NCBI GenBank assembly: GCA_963575645.1
Contig: OY754473.1
Location: forward strand, 9,176,001-9,240,000
Direction: 5' to 3'
DNA from: Xanthostigma xanthostigma
Lineage: Eukaryota; Arthropoda; Insecta; Raphidioptera; Raphidiidae
DNA length: 64,000 nucleotides
The notes beneath the pieces were generated by a model that was given only the letters and a program-made list of their open reading frames with translations, made no database searches and was not told the DNA's origin. A program made the position numbers and the translations under genes. Below, one piece after another: positions 22,499 through 32,983 of this stretch. The stretch's first letter is position 1. Every line of letters begins with the position of its first letter.

Positions 22499-22610
22499 TT
22501 TATATTTACTTCGCAACCAACTGTGTATCCAAGCTTATTTATATATTACACAGTTGGTTGCGACTTGCGTAACTAACCGCCACACTACCCCCCTTCCAGA
22601 GAGCGGCAAA

Positions 22611-25100
22611 TTATGATTTGTCGAGCGCGAACGTGACTTTTTTCTTGGCTCCTGGGTAAGTGCGCAAAGGTTGGGCGTTGGACTTGAAGAAGGAAGATGA
22701 TGCGTCGGAATTTTTCTCTGTTGAAGTTGCATGAGGGGTAGCTTTGCTGGTTGTTGTTTGATATGCATGTTCTGTTTCATCCAAGGTAGCTTCTATGTAT
22801 GCTGGTACCAGGCGACTTAAGTTCACTGATTCCTGTTTGCCGTTTATGTCCAACAAGAAATATTCGTTGCTAGGACGAGCAATGATACGATACGGTCCTG
22901 CGTATGGTGGTTGTAGCGGAGGCTTAACTTTATCGACTCTGATAAATACGTGCGAACTGTCGTATAAATTTTTGAAAACAAAAGAACTACGTTTGTCGTG
23001 TCGGGCTGCTGGAGTTGGCTGAACAAGGCGCATTCTTTCTCTGTGTTTATTGAGAAAAGAAATAGGATCTGGAGGAAGGTCAGTGTCGAGGAAAAATTCT
23101 CCGGGCATTCGGAGTGATATACCGTAGACAAGCTCAGCCGCTGAAGCTCCGATGTCTTCTTTAAGCGCGGTTCGAAGTCCTAGGAGAACTATGGGAAGAA
23201 CTCCGACCCAATCGTTGGTCTCGTGGCACATTATGGATGCCTTAACTGAGCGGTGCCAACGCTCGATCATACCGTTGGAAGCCGGATGGTAAGCTGTCGT
23301 TCTCGTCTTTTTGGTACCGACAAGTTTGGTGAGCGCTTGGAAAATGACGCTCTCAAATTGTGAACCGCGGTCAGTCGTGATAGTGACCGGGGTACCGAAA
23401 CGAGAAATCCATGCTGACATGAAGGTATCAGAAATAGTTTCGGCGGTTATGTCGGATAGAGGAACAGCTTCCGGCCAACGAGTAAAACGATCGATCATGG
23501 TGAGCAGGTACGAGCAACCGCGTGACGGCGGTAGCGGTCCAACCAAGTCGACATGTACGTGGTCGAAACGGGTATCGGAAACATCAAAATTTCCGGTTGG
23601 AGGCTTGCAATGCCTCGAAATCTTGCTGCGCTGGCATGGCAGGCAAGTTCGAGCCCATTGATTGACGTCTTTGGCCATACCTGGCCAAATGTATTTTGTG
23701 ACCATCATTTTCTTGGTGACTCGTCCGCTGGGATGGGAAGGGCTGTGAATGATGTCAAAGATGCGCCTTCGGAGGGGCGCGGGAATGTAGCGTCGGTGTA
23801 TCTCGGTTGAGACGTCGCAGTAAACTGGAACATCCGGATCGTCCACTCTCAGTCTGACGAGTGTCAAGCTGCTGCCGTCTTGGAGGAGACGTAGGAGTTC
23901 AGGATCGGCGTCCTGGGCTGCTTTCAATTCGTTTGGAGTGATAGCGACAGGAACTTCAATGACCTGGACCCGGGAGAGAGTGTCAGCTGGAACATTGTCT
24001 TCGCCTGAAACGTGAACAATGTTAGTCGTGAATTGACTGATGAATGTGAGCTGACGACCTTCGCGCAGCAATGACGATTTGGCGTTGGGCCTGAATGCGT
24101 AAATGAGTGGTTTATGGTCTGTCTTGATCCGGAGTGGGCATCCTTCGACTAAATCGCGGAAATACTTAATTGAGCTGTAAATGGCTTGTAGCTCTCTACC
24201 ATAGGCTGAATATTTCTTTTGGGCGTCGCTGAATTTTCTGGAAAAGAAGGCGAGCGGTTCCCAGTTACCGTCGTGAAGTTGTTCTAGGACAGCTCCGATG
24301 CCAAAATCGGATGCGTCGGTCCGGATAGCCAACTCTGCGTTGTCCAATGGATGTTTAAGAAGTGCTGCGTTAGCAAACTGCTCCTTGGAAGCGTTAAAAG
24401 CTTTTTCAGCTTCGGAAGTCCAGGAAATTGGGCGACGGTCTTTCTTCTTAGCGCCGGAAATGCAAGCATGAAGCGGAGCTTGAATCTCTGCGGCGTGAGA
24501 AAGGTGGGGTCTGTAGAAGTTGATCATTCCGAGAAACTGTCTCAGTTCAGCGATAGTCGTCGGTTTGGGAAATTCCTGGATGGCTTTCACTCGCTCAGCC
24601 AAAGGCTCAACGCCTTCCGAAGTAACGTGATGACCCAAATAATCTATTTCAGGAACTCCAAAAACGCATTTGTCCGCGTTGATTGATAAGCCAAAATCTC
24701 GAAGACGCTCCAACACGGTTCTGAGGTGTTTTTCATGCTCCTCAGGAGTTTTCGAGAAAACCAGAATATCATCGATATACTCAAAAACGAAATCTAGTCC
24801 TCTAAGGCACGTGTCGATGTAGCGTTGGAAAGATTGAGCAGCATTACGGAGTCCAAATGTCATGACATTGAATTCAAAGTTCCCGAATGGTGTGATTATT
24901 GCAGTCTTTTTGATGTCATCTGGAGCCATGGGAATTTGATGAAATGCGCGATGTAAGTCTAACTTGGAGAAGATCTTACATCCGCGCAATGATGACGAAA
25001 AGTCGTGAAGACGTGGCACGTTGTAGCGATCTGGAATGGTGATTGCGTTGAGATCTCGGTAGTCTCCACATAGTCGGAAATCGCCATCCTTTTTAGGCAC
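22611..25100 (-). CDS. RT-RNase H-integrase of the Mag-like Gypsy
   Basis: 829 codons without a stop. RT motifs include F-S-K-L-D-L near residue 45 and Y-I-D-D-I-L-V-F near residue 108. RNase H has [10 protein letters not shown]. The integrase H-H-C-C region (H-P-S-G-R...C-L-P-C-Q) is followed by V-D-L-V-G-P, T-D-R-G-S-Q-F and N-G-M-I-E-R-W, the three catalytic blocks. RT sequence continues upstream in another frame (about 25170-25100), so one frameshift disables an otherwise intact pol. Confidence 0.92.
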   Translation of the reverse strand: MPKKDGDFRLCGDYRDLNAITIPDRYNVPRLHDFSSSLRGCKIFSKLDLHRAFHQIPMAPDDIKKTAIITPFGNFEFNVMTFGLRNAAQSFQRYIDTCLRGLDFVFEYIDDILVFSKTPEEHEKHLRTVLERLRDFGLSINADKCVFGVPEIDYLGHHVTSEGVEPLAERVKAIQEFPKPTTIAELRQFLGMINFYRPHLSHAAEIQAPLHACISGAKKKDRRPISWTSEAEKAFNASKEQFANAALLKHPLDNAELAIRTDASDFGIGAVLEQLHDGNWEPLAFFSRKFSDAQKKYSAYGRELQAIYSSIKYFRDLVEGCPLRIKTDHKPLIYAFRPNAKSSLLREGRQLTFISQFTTNIVHVSGEDNVPADTLSRVQVIEVPVAITPNELKAAQDADPELLRLLQDGSSLTLVRLRVDDPDVPVYCDVSTEIHRRYIPAPLRRRIFDIIHSPSHPSGRVTKKMMVTKYIWPGMAKDVNQWARTCLPCQRSKISRHCKPPTGNFDVSDTRFDHVHVDLVGPLPPSRGCSYLLTMIDRFTRWPEAVPLSDITAETISDTFMSAWISRFGTPVTITTDRGSQFESVIFQALTKLVGTKKTRTTAYHPASNGMIERWHRSVKASIMCHETNDWVGVLPIVLLGLRTALKEDIGASAAELVYGISLRMPGEFFLDTDLPPDPISFLNKHRERMRLVQPTPAARHDKRSSFVFKNLYDSSHVFIRVDKVKPPLQPPYAGPYRIIARPSNEYFLLDINGKQESVNLSRLVPAYIEATLDETEHAYQTTTSKATPHATSTEKNSDASSSFFKSNAQPLRTYPGAKKKVTFALDKS

Positions 25101-25816
25101 AATGTGCAGCGGACTAGCCCATTCGCTTTGCGAAGGCTGGCAAAGTCCTTGGTCGATATATTTCTGAAAATGTGCCGATGAGCTACCGGAGGACCTTGTG
25201 TGATGATGTGATGATAGACGCCACGGTCTGTAACTTTAGAAAGTTGCGATGGACGCGTCACATCAATAAAATCAGAAAGCAGGCTCCGGTATGGCGAGGA
25301 CCAGACGATTGTTGTCAACGAAGGCAAGCTGCTGGAGACAAAAGAGCTGTGAACGGTAAGACCCGTCGTTTTGTCGATTATAGTTCTTGCTTGCAGATCT
25401 ATTACTAGTCCGAAATGGTAGATGAAGTCGGCTCCTAGAATCGGTCCGGAAACGTCGGCCACGATGAATGTCCAGGTGAACGGACGTCGTAAACCAAGGT
25501 CCATCGTGAGGCAGACTCGTCCAAAAGTTTCGATGCGTTTGCCGTTCGGTGTAAAAAGCGCGAGAGTTACCGGTTCCACGATTTGATTCGCGCACGATCT
25601 GGGCAGAACGGATACATCCGCTCCAGTGTCGGCTAAGAAATTTAGGCGTGACGTGAAATCTTTGATAGACAAGCGTTTTTTAATGAAGTCACCCTCGATC
25701 TCTTTAACTCGAGGGTGTTCTACTAGTTTTCCTGATTCGGCTTTGGGGATTCTTTCCAGCTGCATGGATCTTGGCATTTCCTCGCTCGTTCTCGAAAACG
25801 CCTGTGATAGAAACAA
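24959..25816 (-). pseudogene. Protease and N-terminal RT of the Mag-like Gypsy
   Basis: The frame carries the retropepsin motif A-D-T-G-A-D-V-S-V-L-P near residue 60 and I-L-G-A-D-F-I-Y-H near residue 130. A frameshift near 25170 separates it from the RT frame. The linker that normally precedes the RT seems shortened there. The start is not a true initiation site, as the region is normally translated as part of a polyprotein. Confidence 0.8.
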
Positions 25817-26604
25817 AGTTTAGAGGTGGAGGGCGAGCGATTGCGGAAGTTTTGTCTTCCTACGCTCTGGCTTCTGCCTCTGGATTGGGCGATATTCGCT
25901 TCCAGCTTGTCAAGGCGGTTGATTATAGCCTGAAGAGGTTCGGTTGTAAGGAGGTTGCTTGGAACGGTGCTATGAACCGAAACTTGGTTAATAGTTGAGC
26001 GAGAAATTTCCAGCATTTTGTCTGCTTGCGCTGACAACTGATCGAGTGTGGAAGCTGAACCGATCACCAAAATACGACGAATATCTTCCGGCATTTGTTC
26101 AAGGAAGAGCGTTCGAAGCAGGGTTTCGTTACACTGTCCTGCGGCAAGATTGCGGAGTTGTTGGAGATATACAGTGGGTTTTTCACTTCCTAGAGGATGA
26201 CCATGAAGAAGACGCCGAATATTGGCTTCTTCTGAAGGGGCAAGGGCACTAAGGACTCGTTGTTTTAAACTATTATACTTATCTCTCTGAGGAGGATTCA
26301 GGATCAAGTCCCTGCAGAGTGAGACAAGCTTGGCGTCGAAGTTACTGGCCACGTGTTGAAATTTAGACGCGTCTGACGTAATTCTGAATAGGGAAAATTT
26401 CAGCTCTGCCATGGCGAAATAACTTTGTGGATCTTCGTGCCAGAAGGGTGGAAGTTTGACGGTGTGCACAGCTCCCAGGACATTCTCGTCGGTGGACTGC
26501 GAAGTGCTGGGTTGTGATGTCTGCGGGCTGTGTTGAGGCGCAGGTATGCCGTTTTCAATGTTATCGGAGCCTATCATAACGACAAACTTATGTATCAGCG
26601 TCAC
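25723..26604 (-). CDS. Gag of the Mag-like Gypsy
   Basis: 293 codons encode a gag with a conserved W-H-E-D-P and L-F-R-I-T-S-D region near residues 54-80 and R-D-L-I-L-N-P-P near residue 100. C-F-Y-H-R-R-F follows near residue 260. This matches the gag type that in insects is followed by protease without a CCHC finger. The annotated start may be nine codons early, since a second methionine (M-I-G-S-D) follows. The end overlaps the protease frame, so a frameshift separates gag from pol. Confidence 0.85.
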   Translation of the reverse strand: MTLIHKFVVMIGSDNIENGIPAPQHSPQTSQPSTSQSTDENVLGAVHTVKLPPFWHEDPQSYFAMAELKFSLFRITSDASKFQHVASNFDAKLVSLCRDLILNPPQRDKYNSLKQRVLSALAPSEEANIRRLLHGHPLGSEKPTVYLQQLRNLAAGQCNETLLRTLFLEQMPEDIRRILVIGSASTLDQLSAQADKMLEISRSTINQVSVHSTVPSNLLTTEPLQAIINRLDKLEANIAQSRGRSQSVGRQNFRNRSPSTSKLCFYHRRFRERARKCQDPCSWKESPKPNQEN

Positions 26605-26711
26605 CAGATCAAACTTTACGTGTTAAAATTTGTGAAAAATTTGACGCAATGTGGCAACGAGATTTTCGCCACTATATTACTGCCGTTCACGCACTAATAA
26701 CTCGCGATTAA

Positions 26712-26730
26712 GATCACGTCGGGGTCACCA
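26712..26730 (-). other. Primer-binding site of the Mag-like Gypsy
   Basis: On the minus strand TGGTGACCCCGACGTGATC directly follows the LTR end. It would pair with a tRNA 3' end, and this sequence is common in arthropod Gypsy elements. Confidence 0.75.
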
Positions 26731-26916
26731 ATTATCGGGTATTTAGTTATTACAATACTGATATATTTATATTTTTTATTGACGTCAAAATTCTACAGCT
26801 TTTTTATTCTACAGCTTTTTTTTAATTATTATTTATATTTACTTCGCAACCAACTGTGTATCCAAGCTTATTTATATATTACACAGTTGGTTGCGACTTG
26901 CGTAACTAACCGCCAC
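26731..26916 (-). repeat. 5' LTR of the Mag-like Gypsy
   Basis: About 186 bp on the minus strand, beginning GTGGCGGTTAG and ending CGATAATT beside the primer-binding site. It contains an internal inverted repeat CGCAACCAACTGTGT / ACACAGTTGGTTGCG and two copies of AAAAGCTGTAGAAT. Confidence 0.8.
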
Positions 26917-26921
26917 GTAAT

Positions 26922-27518
26922 ATGCCAAATGAGATAGTCTCGAAGGTTATGGATGCAAATCCTGAAGTAGACAATATTACATGTACCATCCCACTTGTGT
27001 ATTTCGACCCTCAATTGCCAGGGCATAAGTACACAATAGAAGCTCTGAAATATGGTTATGCCTTAGGACAAAATGAGAGATCACTACTCGATAGTAGGAC
27101 AGGAACAAATCTATCTCAGGGGGTTGAGAAAGTCATAAGAGAGCTTATTAAAGAGATAAAGGACCTTAGAGGAACACAAGGAATAAGAAACACGGTGGAA
27201 GAGGACAAGTACACTTGCAACACTTTGACACAGGACTTAAAAATGGTAAAAAGCTCACTTGAAGTGGTTAAAACGAGTTTAAACAATTTGACTCAAGTAC
27301 TAGCTCCCACACCCGCGCCAAGAGCTTCTACATCTCTACTGCCCAGTTCATCAGTATCTTCCATGATATCAACAGAAGGACAAGGGGCCCCAATAATGAA
27401 TCTGGCTAGTGTAAACCCAGCCAGATCGGCCTGGACTTCTTCAGCTATTCAAGCTCAGAATACACCAACTGCCGGCGCAAGCAGCATTCGTGTTGCAAAT
27501 ATAATGGATCTCTTTTGA
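26922..27518 (+). CDS. Orphan ORF of 198 codons, unidentified
   Basis: An ATG five bases after the outer edge of the LTR opens a clean frame. The N-terminal half looks globular (P-L-V-Y-F-D-P-Q-L-P-G-H-K near residues 25-37). Residues 70-130 are charged and heptad-like, suggesting a coiled coil. The last 60 are rich in S, T, P and A. I do not recognise the family. An A-run (27612-27622) lies about 95 bp after the stop, exactly where inverted LTR sequence begins, which suggests a captured polyadenylated transcript. A viral phosphoprotein-like origin is possible but only a guess. Confidence 0.5.
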   Translation: MPNEIVSKVMDANPEVDNITCTIPLVYFDPQLPGHKYTIEALKYGYALGQNERSLLDSRTGTNLSQGVEKVIRELIKEIKDLRGTQGIRNTVEEDKYTCNTLTQDLKMVKSSLEVVKTSLNNLTQVLAPTPAPRASTSLLPSSSVSSMISTEGQGAPIMNLASVNPARSAWTSSAIQAQNTPTAGASSIRVANIMDLF

Positions 27519-27607
27519 GACATCAGATAGTCCTGAAATATTCTCCAAGGACATCAGGTTGTATGACCAAAATAGGGCCTATCACCGGTCCAATATCTGA
27601 TACATTT

Positions 27608-27698
27608 ATTTAAAAAAAAAAAAGCTGTAGAATAAAAAAGCTGTAGAATTTTGTCGTCAATAAAAAAATATAAATATATCAGTATTGTAATAACTAAA
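27608..27698 (+). repeat. Second half of the Gypsy LTR, inverted
   Basis: This 90-bp stretch matches the internal-side half of the LTR at 26740-26830 in reverse orientation, including both AAAAGCTGTAGAAT copies and TATCAGTATTGTAATAACTAAA. It complements the 85-bp half at 22499-22583 and thus completes a split LTR. Confidence 0.85.
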
Positions 27699-27705
27699 GA
27701 CAAAT

Positions 27706-29254
27706 ACCATATGGAAAACTAAAAACTTACAGCTGAACGAAGACCAGATGAGGTTCCGGGGATCTTGTAACTTACCAAGTGAAATCTTAGAATTGCAGAC
27801 GCCTTATCAGGTATTTTCTTATTTATTCACTGACGACACATCGATCTCACAAGAGACGAAACAAACCTGTACAGCGTCCAAAAAGATGCCAGTAAACCCA
27901 AAAATGTGACAAGCCAGGAAATAAGACAGTTCACAGGAATTATTTACTTCATGTCCATAATTCATATGCCTAATGTGCGAATGTACTGGTCAGAGAAATA
28001 TGGCTATGGCCACATACGTGAGACCATGACGCTAAAACGTTTCGAGTTTCTGAAACAAACACTACTTTCAATGATAACTCTAAAATGATACCATATGGTC
28101 AGCCAAATTCTGATAGATTGTATAAAATCAGACCGATGATCGAGAAACTGAACCGTAACTATGCAAGAGTGCCCTGTGAACAGCATTTGTCTGTTGATGA
28201 ACAAATGTGTTCCACTAAAGCACGAACTGCCCTAAAGCAAAATTTGCCCGACAAACCCCACAAGTGGGGCTTCAAGCTGTTTGTAATTTGTGGTGTAAGT
28301 GGATATGGTTACAAGTTTGAAGTTTACAGCGGCCAGGAGAATATATGCACAGATGGCGAGCCTCAATTAGGTGCGTCATCTAATGTAGTGGTCCGACTTG
28401 CCAGAGAGGTACCTACCAAGCAAAACTATCGACTGTTTTTTGATAACTACTATACATCATTACCCCTGATTGAATTCTTATCACGCCGTGGTATTTTAGC
28501 TTTGGGCACCGTTAGGAAAAACCGCATTCCTAACGGCAAACTCCCAGAAGAAAAACAGCTAAAAAAAGAACCTAGAGGGACATCAGTCGAACAGGTCGCA
28601 AGCCATAACGGTATTGACATATCCCTGGTGGCCTGGAGAGATAATAAAATTGTCAATCTAGTATCCAACTTCGCTGGCAAAAACCCCACATCAGTCGTAA
28701 GTAGATTCGACAAATCGCAAAAGCAACACATTACTGTGGAACGGCCTTTTATTGTGGCAGAATATAATCGTCATATGGGTGGGGTAGACCTCATGGACTC
28801 CGTAATTTGCCATTATAAACTTAGACTTCGTAGCAAACGTTGGTTCATGCGACTCTATTACCATTTTCTTGACATGACTATGTGTAATGCTTGGCTGTTA
28901 TATAAAAGAATTCATACTGAGACAAAAAATACTGACAGGGTGCTAAATTCTGCTGACTTCCGACTAGAAATTGCTGAGACATTAGTCAAATATAAAAGGA
29001 CGAACCGGCTGAAGCGCACTAGCGACGTAGAAGCACTCATCCAGGACAAAAAGAAGAAAGGTCCATGTCAGTATATTCCACCAAAAGACGTTAGGTTGGA
29101 TCAGTTAGGGCACTGGCCTGTATGGACTCAAAAAAGGCTAAGATGTAAACGTCCAGGATGTGCAGGAACAGCCCAAGCAGAATGTGAAAAGTGTGGCGTG
29201 GCTTTATGTTTTAACAAGAATAATAACTGTTTTCAATATTTTCATACTTCCTAA
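27706..29254 (+). pseudogene. piggyBac transposase catalytic domain and C-terminal zinc finger
   Basis: Three frames (27706-27899, 27906-28080, 28085-29254) give the DDE_Tnp_1_7 domain. In the last, 389-codon segment the acidic residues are D38 (S-V-D-E-Q-M), D120 (F-D-N-Y-Y) and D235 (G-G-V-D-L-M-D). A cysteine-rich C-terminal finger (C-K-R-P-G-C...C-E-K-C-G) ends the protein at a natural stop. Two frameshifts or stops near 27900 and 28075, plus the large insertion, inactivate it. The long last segment is well preserved, so decay is modest. Confidence 0.9.
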
Positions 29255-29422
29255 CTTTTGACATTGTTTAACACCGCTTCTGCATCATCATGTTTTTTTT
29301 CAAAAATAAATATATTTTCTTACATATAATTTTTTTCATTATTTTTTCCATTATTTATATCTCTTCTCACCTATTGCCAATAAAAGAAAATTAAAAAATA
29401 TTCTTGCGCCGTAAAGGGTTAA

Positions 29423-29640
29423 AATATACTAAAGAATCAATGGCAAATTATTTGAGACATCAGAAACCAAACTCACTATCTGAAGTCAGAGCCATAATTA
29501 CGCAACCTAGTACAAATATAGGACATTATTCTCCTAATTTTTCAAAAATACAACCTTATATACAACAAAAACCAAATTTTCATAACAGATTTCCAGAAAC
29601 AATATAACATGAAACCGCAACAATCATTCCCACAAAAATT
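29423..29640 (+). pseudogene. Gypsy gag piece resuming after piggyBac
   Basis: The frame continues errantivirus-type gag with E-S-M-A-N-Y-L-R-H-Q-K-P-N-S-L and a Q/N-rich tail. Its start coincides with the TTAA of the piggyBac right end. Confidence 0.6.
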
Positions 29641-30499
29641 CAACAGCAACGGTACGCATTTTTACGTTTCCTAGACCGTGAACACTACTGGTTGCGTTGA
29701 CGAGCTAGGAAATGTACTGCGCGCCAAACACTCCGTTCCCTAGACAGTGGGCGCAACGCCACGTGCCTTATTATTTCGCGCGTGCTTTGCACGCCGATGC
29801 ATTGCCATGCAATATGCAATGCCATATTTATTCAGTTGCTATGGTGCCAGTGAGTCGTCCACGTGCAAGTTAGAAGTGTTATTTCGCATATTTTATTTTG
29901 TGTTGTGAAAGTAGGCCTTTCAATATGAATCAAGACGGAGAAGAGACTGTAACTAAAGCTATAAAAACGTTTGATTGTAACATCAGAATAATTAACATCG
30001 ACCAAAACAAAGTTATTCTGAGAACCAACAACGAAAGAGATATAGATATTACTGCAAAAAAATGGATTGAAAATTTTTCTAAAGCTACTTGGACAGAGTA
30101 GATTGTAAGCAGAACTTATCCTAAAATAAAAAACTACAGTATCGAAAAGATTGGGTTTGTCAGCACAATGCTAAAAATAAGGGAAGAAAAACAAGCAGCG
30201 TTAGGGACAGAAACAGGAACTGCGGCGCCAAAATCTTTATCAAGGTTAAAAGGAAAACAAATTTTCAAGATGCAGGGATCCCTTGCTTAAGGAGGGTATT
30301 TTAATAACTTTAGGTGCATTTTACGCATAGCCACAGAGTTACGGTGGCAGAAGCCTATAGCTATTTAAGAGTAAACTCGTCTACGAAAGATCAATTTTTG
30401 AAGTACTTCAGTGAAGAAGGATTGACTCCTAGCGAAGCCAAAAATTTCCGTAAGTCTACACTAATGGCTACCACTTCAAGTGATAAAATATGTAAAACT
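29641..30499 (+). pseudogene. MULE-like N-terminal fragment inserted after gag
   Basis: After a GC-richer leader with CCTAGAC repeats, an ATG at 29925 opens a frame with W-I-E-N-F-S-K-A-T-W-T-E. A TAG replaces the next codon (probably W). Then come R-T-Y-P-K-I-K-N-Y and, one frame over, C-Q-H-N...N-C-G-A-K-I-F-I-K-V-K, and finally Q-F-L-K-Y-F...L-T-P-S-E-A. This order matches the zinc-binding N-terminal part of MULE-type transposases found in insects. The catalytic domain is absent. Confidence 0.5.
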
Positions 30500-32983
30500 C
30501 TCGCCAATGCCCAAGTAAATCCTATGGAACGCTCAATTTATCATCTCAGATTTTAGAATTTGCATTGTTTAAATTTCATATTTTCTTTGATGGCCTTATA
30601 GGAAGCGACATGCTTTCCGAACTAAAAGCTATGATAGATTTTACAAACGATACTTTAAACCTTCCCAATAATATTAAATTGAAATTCGAACGTTATAAAT
30701 TCCAATAAAAAATTAAATACATTTGAAAACTATTCTTTCGAAGTTGAACCAAAACGCTCAAAATTTATCAAAATTCCTGTAAATCTAGACGGAGAAATTT
30801 TTGTTAATGTTCCAGAAACTAATAACATATTTATTCCGGAATGTATTACGCATTCACAAAACGATTTTGCAACCGTAACTGTAATCAACAAAACAGACCA
30901 AAACAGACGGCTAACTTTTTCTAAACCAATTACTGTGGAACCCGTTAACAATCAACATACGCTATTTCACCTCATTAGCACGAAATTTTCAGGATATATA
31001 TCCCAAATCGAATCCCTTATCAATACAGAGCACATGAATTCCGAAGAAAAAGAACAACTGCTTAACCTATGCCAACAGTATTTTACAAAGATGGAGAAAT
31101 TTTGACTTTCACACACAAAATTAAACATTCCATAAGAACAGACGAAATCCCCATCTATACTAAATCTTATAGATATCCGTTTATTCATAAAGATGAAGTT
31201 CAAAATCAAATAGAAAAAATGCTAGACCAAAAAATCATTCAACATTCCCACTCACCCTGGTCATCACCAATTTGGGTAGTCACGAAAAAATTGGACAACT
31301 CTAACAAAGTAAAATGGAGAATTGTAATTGACTATCGGAAACTAAACGAAAAAACTATAGAGTATAGACGATAAATACCCGATACCGAACGTGACAGACC
31401 TACCTGACCGTTTAGGTAGAGCACAATATTTTCAAGTTTAGATTTAGCATCTGGTTTCCACCAAATTCAAATGAACCACTCCGATATTGAAAAAACAGCT
31501 TTTACAGCAGAAAGTGGACATTTTGAGTTTACTAGAATGCCATTCGGCTTAAAATCCGCTCCTTCTACATTCCAACGTGTAATGAATGACGTTTTTCGAG
31601 ACTTGATTAATAAAACTTGTATCGTTTACATGGACGACATATTAGTATTTTCTTCCTCTCTAAAAGAACATATAGACAATCTGAAACAAATTTTCAAGAC
31701 TTCGTGAATCCTTTAAAATTCAATTAGATAAAAGTACATTTTTGGCACAAGAAACAAAATTTCTTGGTCATATAGTTACAAAAGACGGTTGTAAAACCAA
31801 ATCCTGACAAAATTCGATCCATAAAAAATTTCCCAATTCCCAAAACTCAGAAAGAAATAAAATCCTTTCTTGGCCTCCTTGGATACTATAGAAAATTCGT
31901 TCAAGACTTTGCACGCGTTACTACACCACTCACAAAATGTCTGAAGAAAAATGCTAAAGTTGAACATAATGCCGAGTTTATAAATTGTTTTCGGTTATGT
32001 CAAAATCTTTTAATGAACGAGCCCATTCTAGCATATCCCGATTTTAATAAAACTTTTAATGTAACTACAGACGCAAGCAATCTTGCAATCGGTGCAGTAT
32101 TGTCACAAGGATCTATCGGTTCTGACAAACCTATAGCATACGCGTCTAGAACTTTAAATGAGCACGAGAAAAATTATAGCACTATAGAAAAAGAACTCTT
32201 AGCAATAATATTGTATATGCAACTAAACAGTTTAGACCTTATATTTTTGGAAAAAAATTTAATATTCTAACCGATCATAGACCCCTTCAATGGCTTTTTA
32301 ATCTCAAAGAACCAAATTCGAAACTCGTTCGATGGCGCTTAAAGCTCCTAGAATATAACTATAATATAATTTATAAAAAGGGAAAATCAAATACAAACGC
32401 AGACGCACTTTCGAGAATTGAAATCCACACCAAAAATTCAAAAAAAGATTTAAATACAATTTCAACAATCCCTAATAATCCGAACCCTCCTAATTTACAA
32501 GATTTAAACGATGACGATCTGATAGACGACATACTACTATCTGAATTATCCGAACTTTTAAAAGATACAGATATACCGAATGTAAACATTGAAGATATAA
32601 TACTACAATATCCTACAATTCCTGAACAAATTCCTACAGCCGAACCAGACAATGATACAGTACACACAAACGTAGAAAATCCAATACAAGAAATACCAAT
32701 AAAAGAAAAAGCACTAAATTATTTTAAAAATCAGATTGTAATAAAATTCGTTAATACACACACTGTTAAACCAAAAATTGTACATTTACATAAAATTAAG
32801 ACCAGAATATATGCACATATAGCCACTGAAAATTTTGAAGAAAATGTCATTAACTTCTGTAAAGAATTTCTCAAACCTAATACAAAATACGGTATATATT
32901 TCGAAAATATTGACAACTACGAACATTTCATTACAACTATACAGAATACCTTTAAAAATAACACAGCACAACAAAATCAAACT
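30500..32983 (+). pseudogene. Master Gypsy protease, RT and RNase H
   Basis: Protease ends with F-D-G-L-I-G-S-D (about 30590). RT follows from about 31069 with D-E-I-P-I-Y-T-K and P-F-G-L-K-S-A-P, and the active site Y-M-D-D at about 31630. RNase H shows T-T-D-A-S-N-L-A-I-G-A (about 32065). The layout and sequence closely resemble the pol at 38-3004. At least six frameshifts are present, for example near 31365, 31700 and 32215. The coding sequence breaks at about 32984. Confidence 0.88.

Larger units (their letters stand above)
22499..26916 (-). mobile_element. Mag-like Gypsy element inserted in piggyBac, minus strand
   Basis: On the minus strand the order is LTR (26916-26731), primer-binding site TGGTGACCCCGACGTGATC (26730-26712), gag, protease, pol, purine tract GGAAGGGGGG (about 22590) and the first 85 nt of the second LTR (22583-22499). 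The second half of that LTR is found in opposite orientation at 27608-27698. The 85-bp LTR segments at 22499-22583 and 26832-26916 are identical, which implies young age. Confidence 0.88.
21861..29422 (+). mobile_element. piggyBac-like element, interrupted
   Basis: The right end reads GCGCCGTAAAGGG followed by TTAA (29419-29422), the standard piggyBac terminus and target site. At the left a degenerate TTACCCACATTTGTGC near 21860 may be the partner. A probable 5' UTR intron runs 22019-22176. The coding region starts at 22184, is interrupted from 22499 to about 27698 by an LTR element complex, and ends at 29254. Confidence 0.75.

Noticed and set aside
22795-24686. Plus-strand frames opposite the Mag-like Gypsy pol
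   Set aside because: The minus strand carries clear RT, RNase H and integrase motifs; these are mirror frames.
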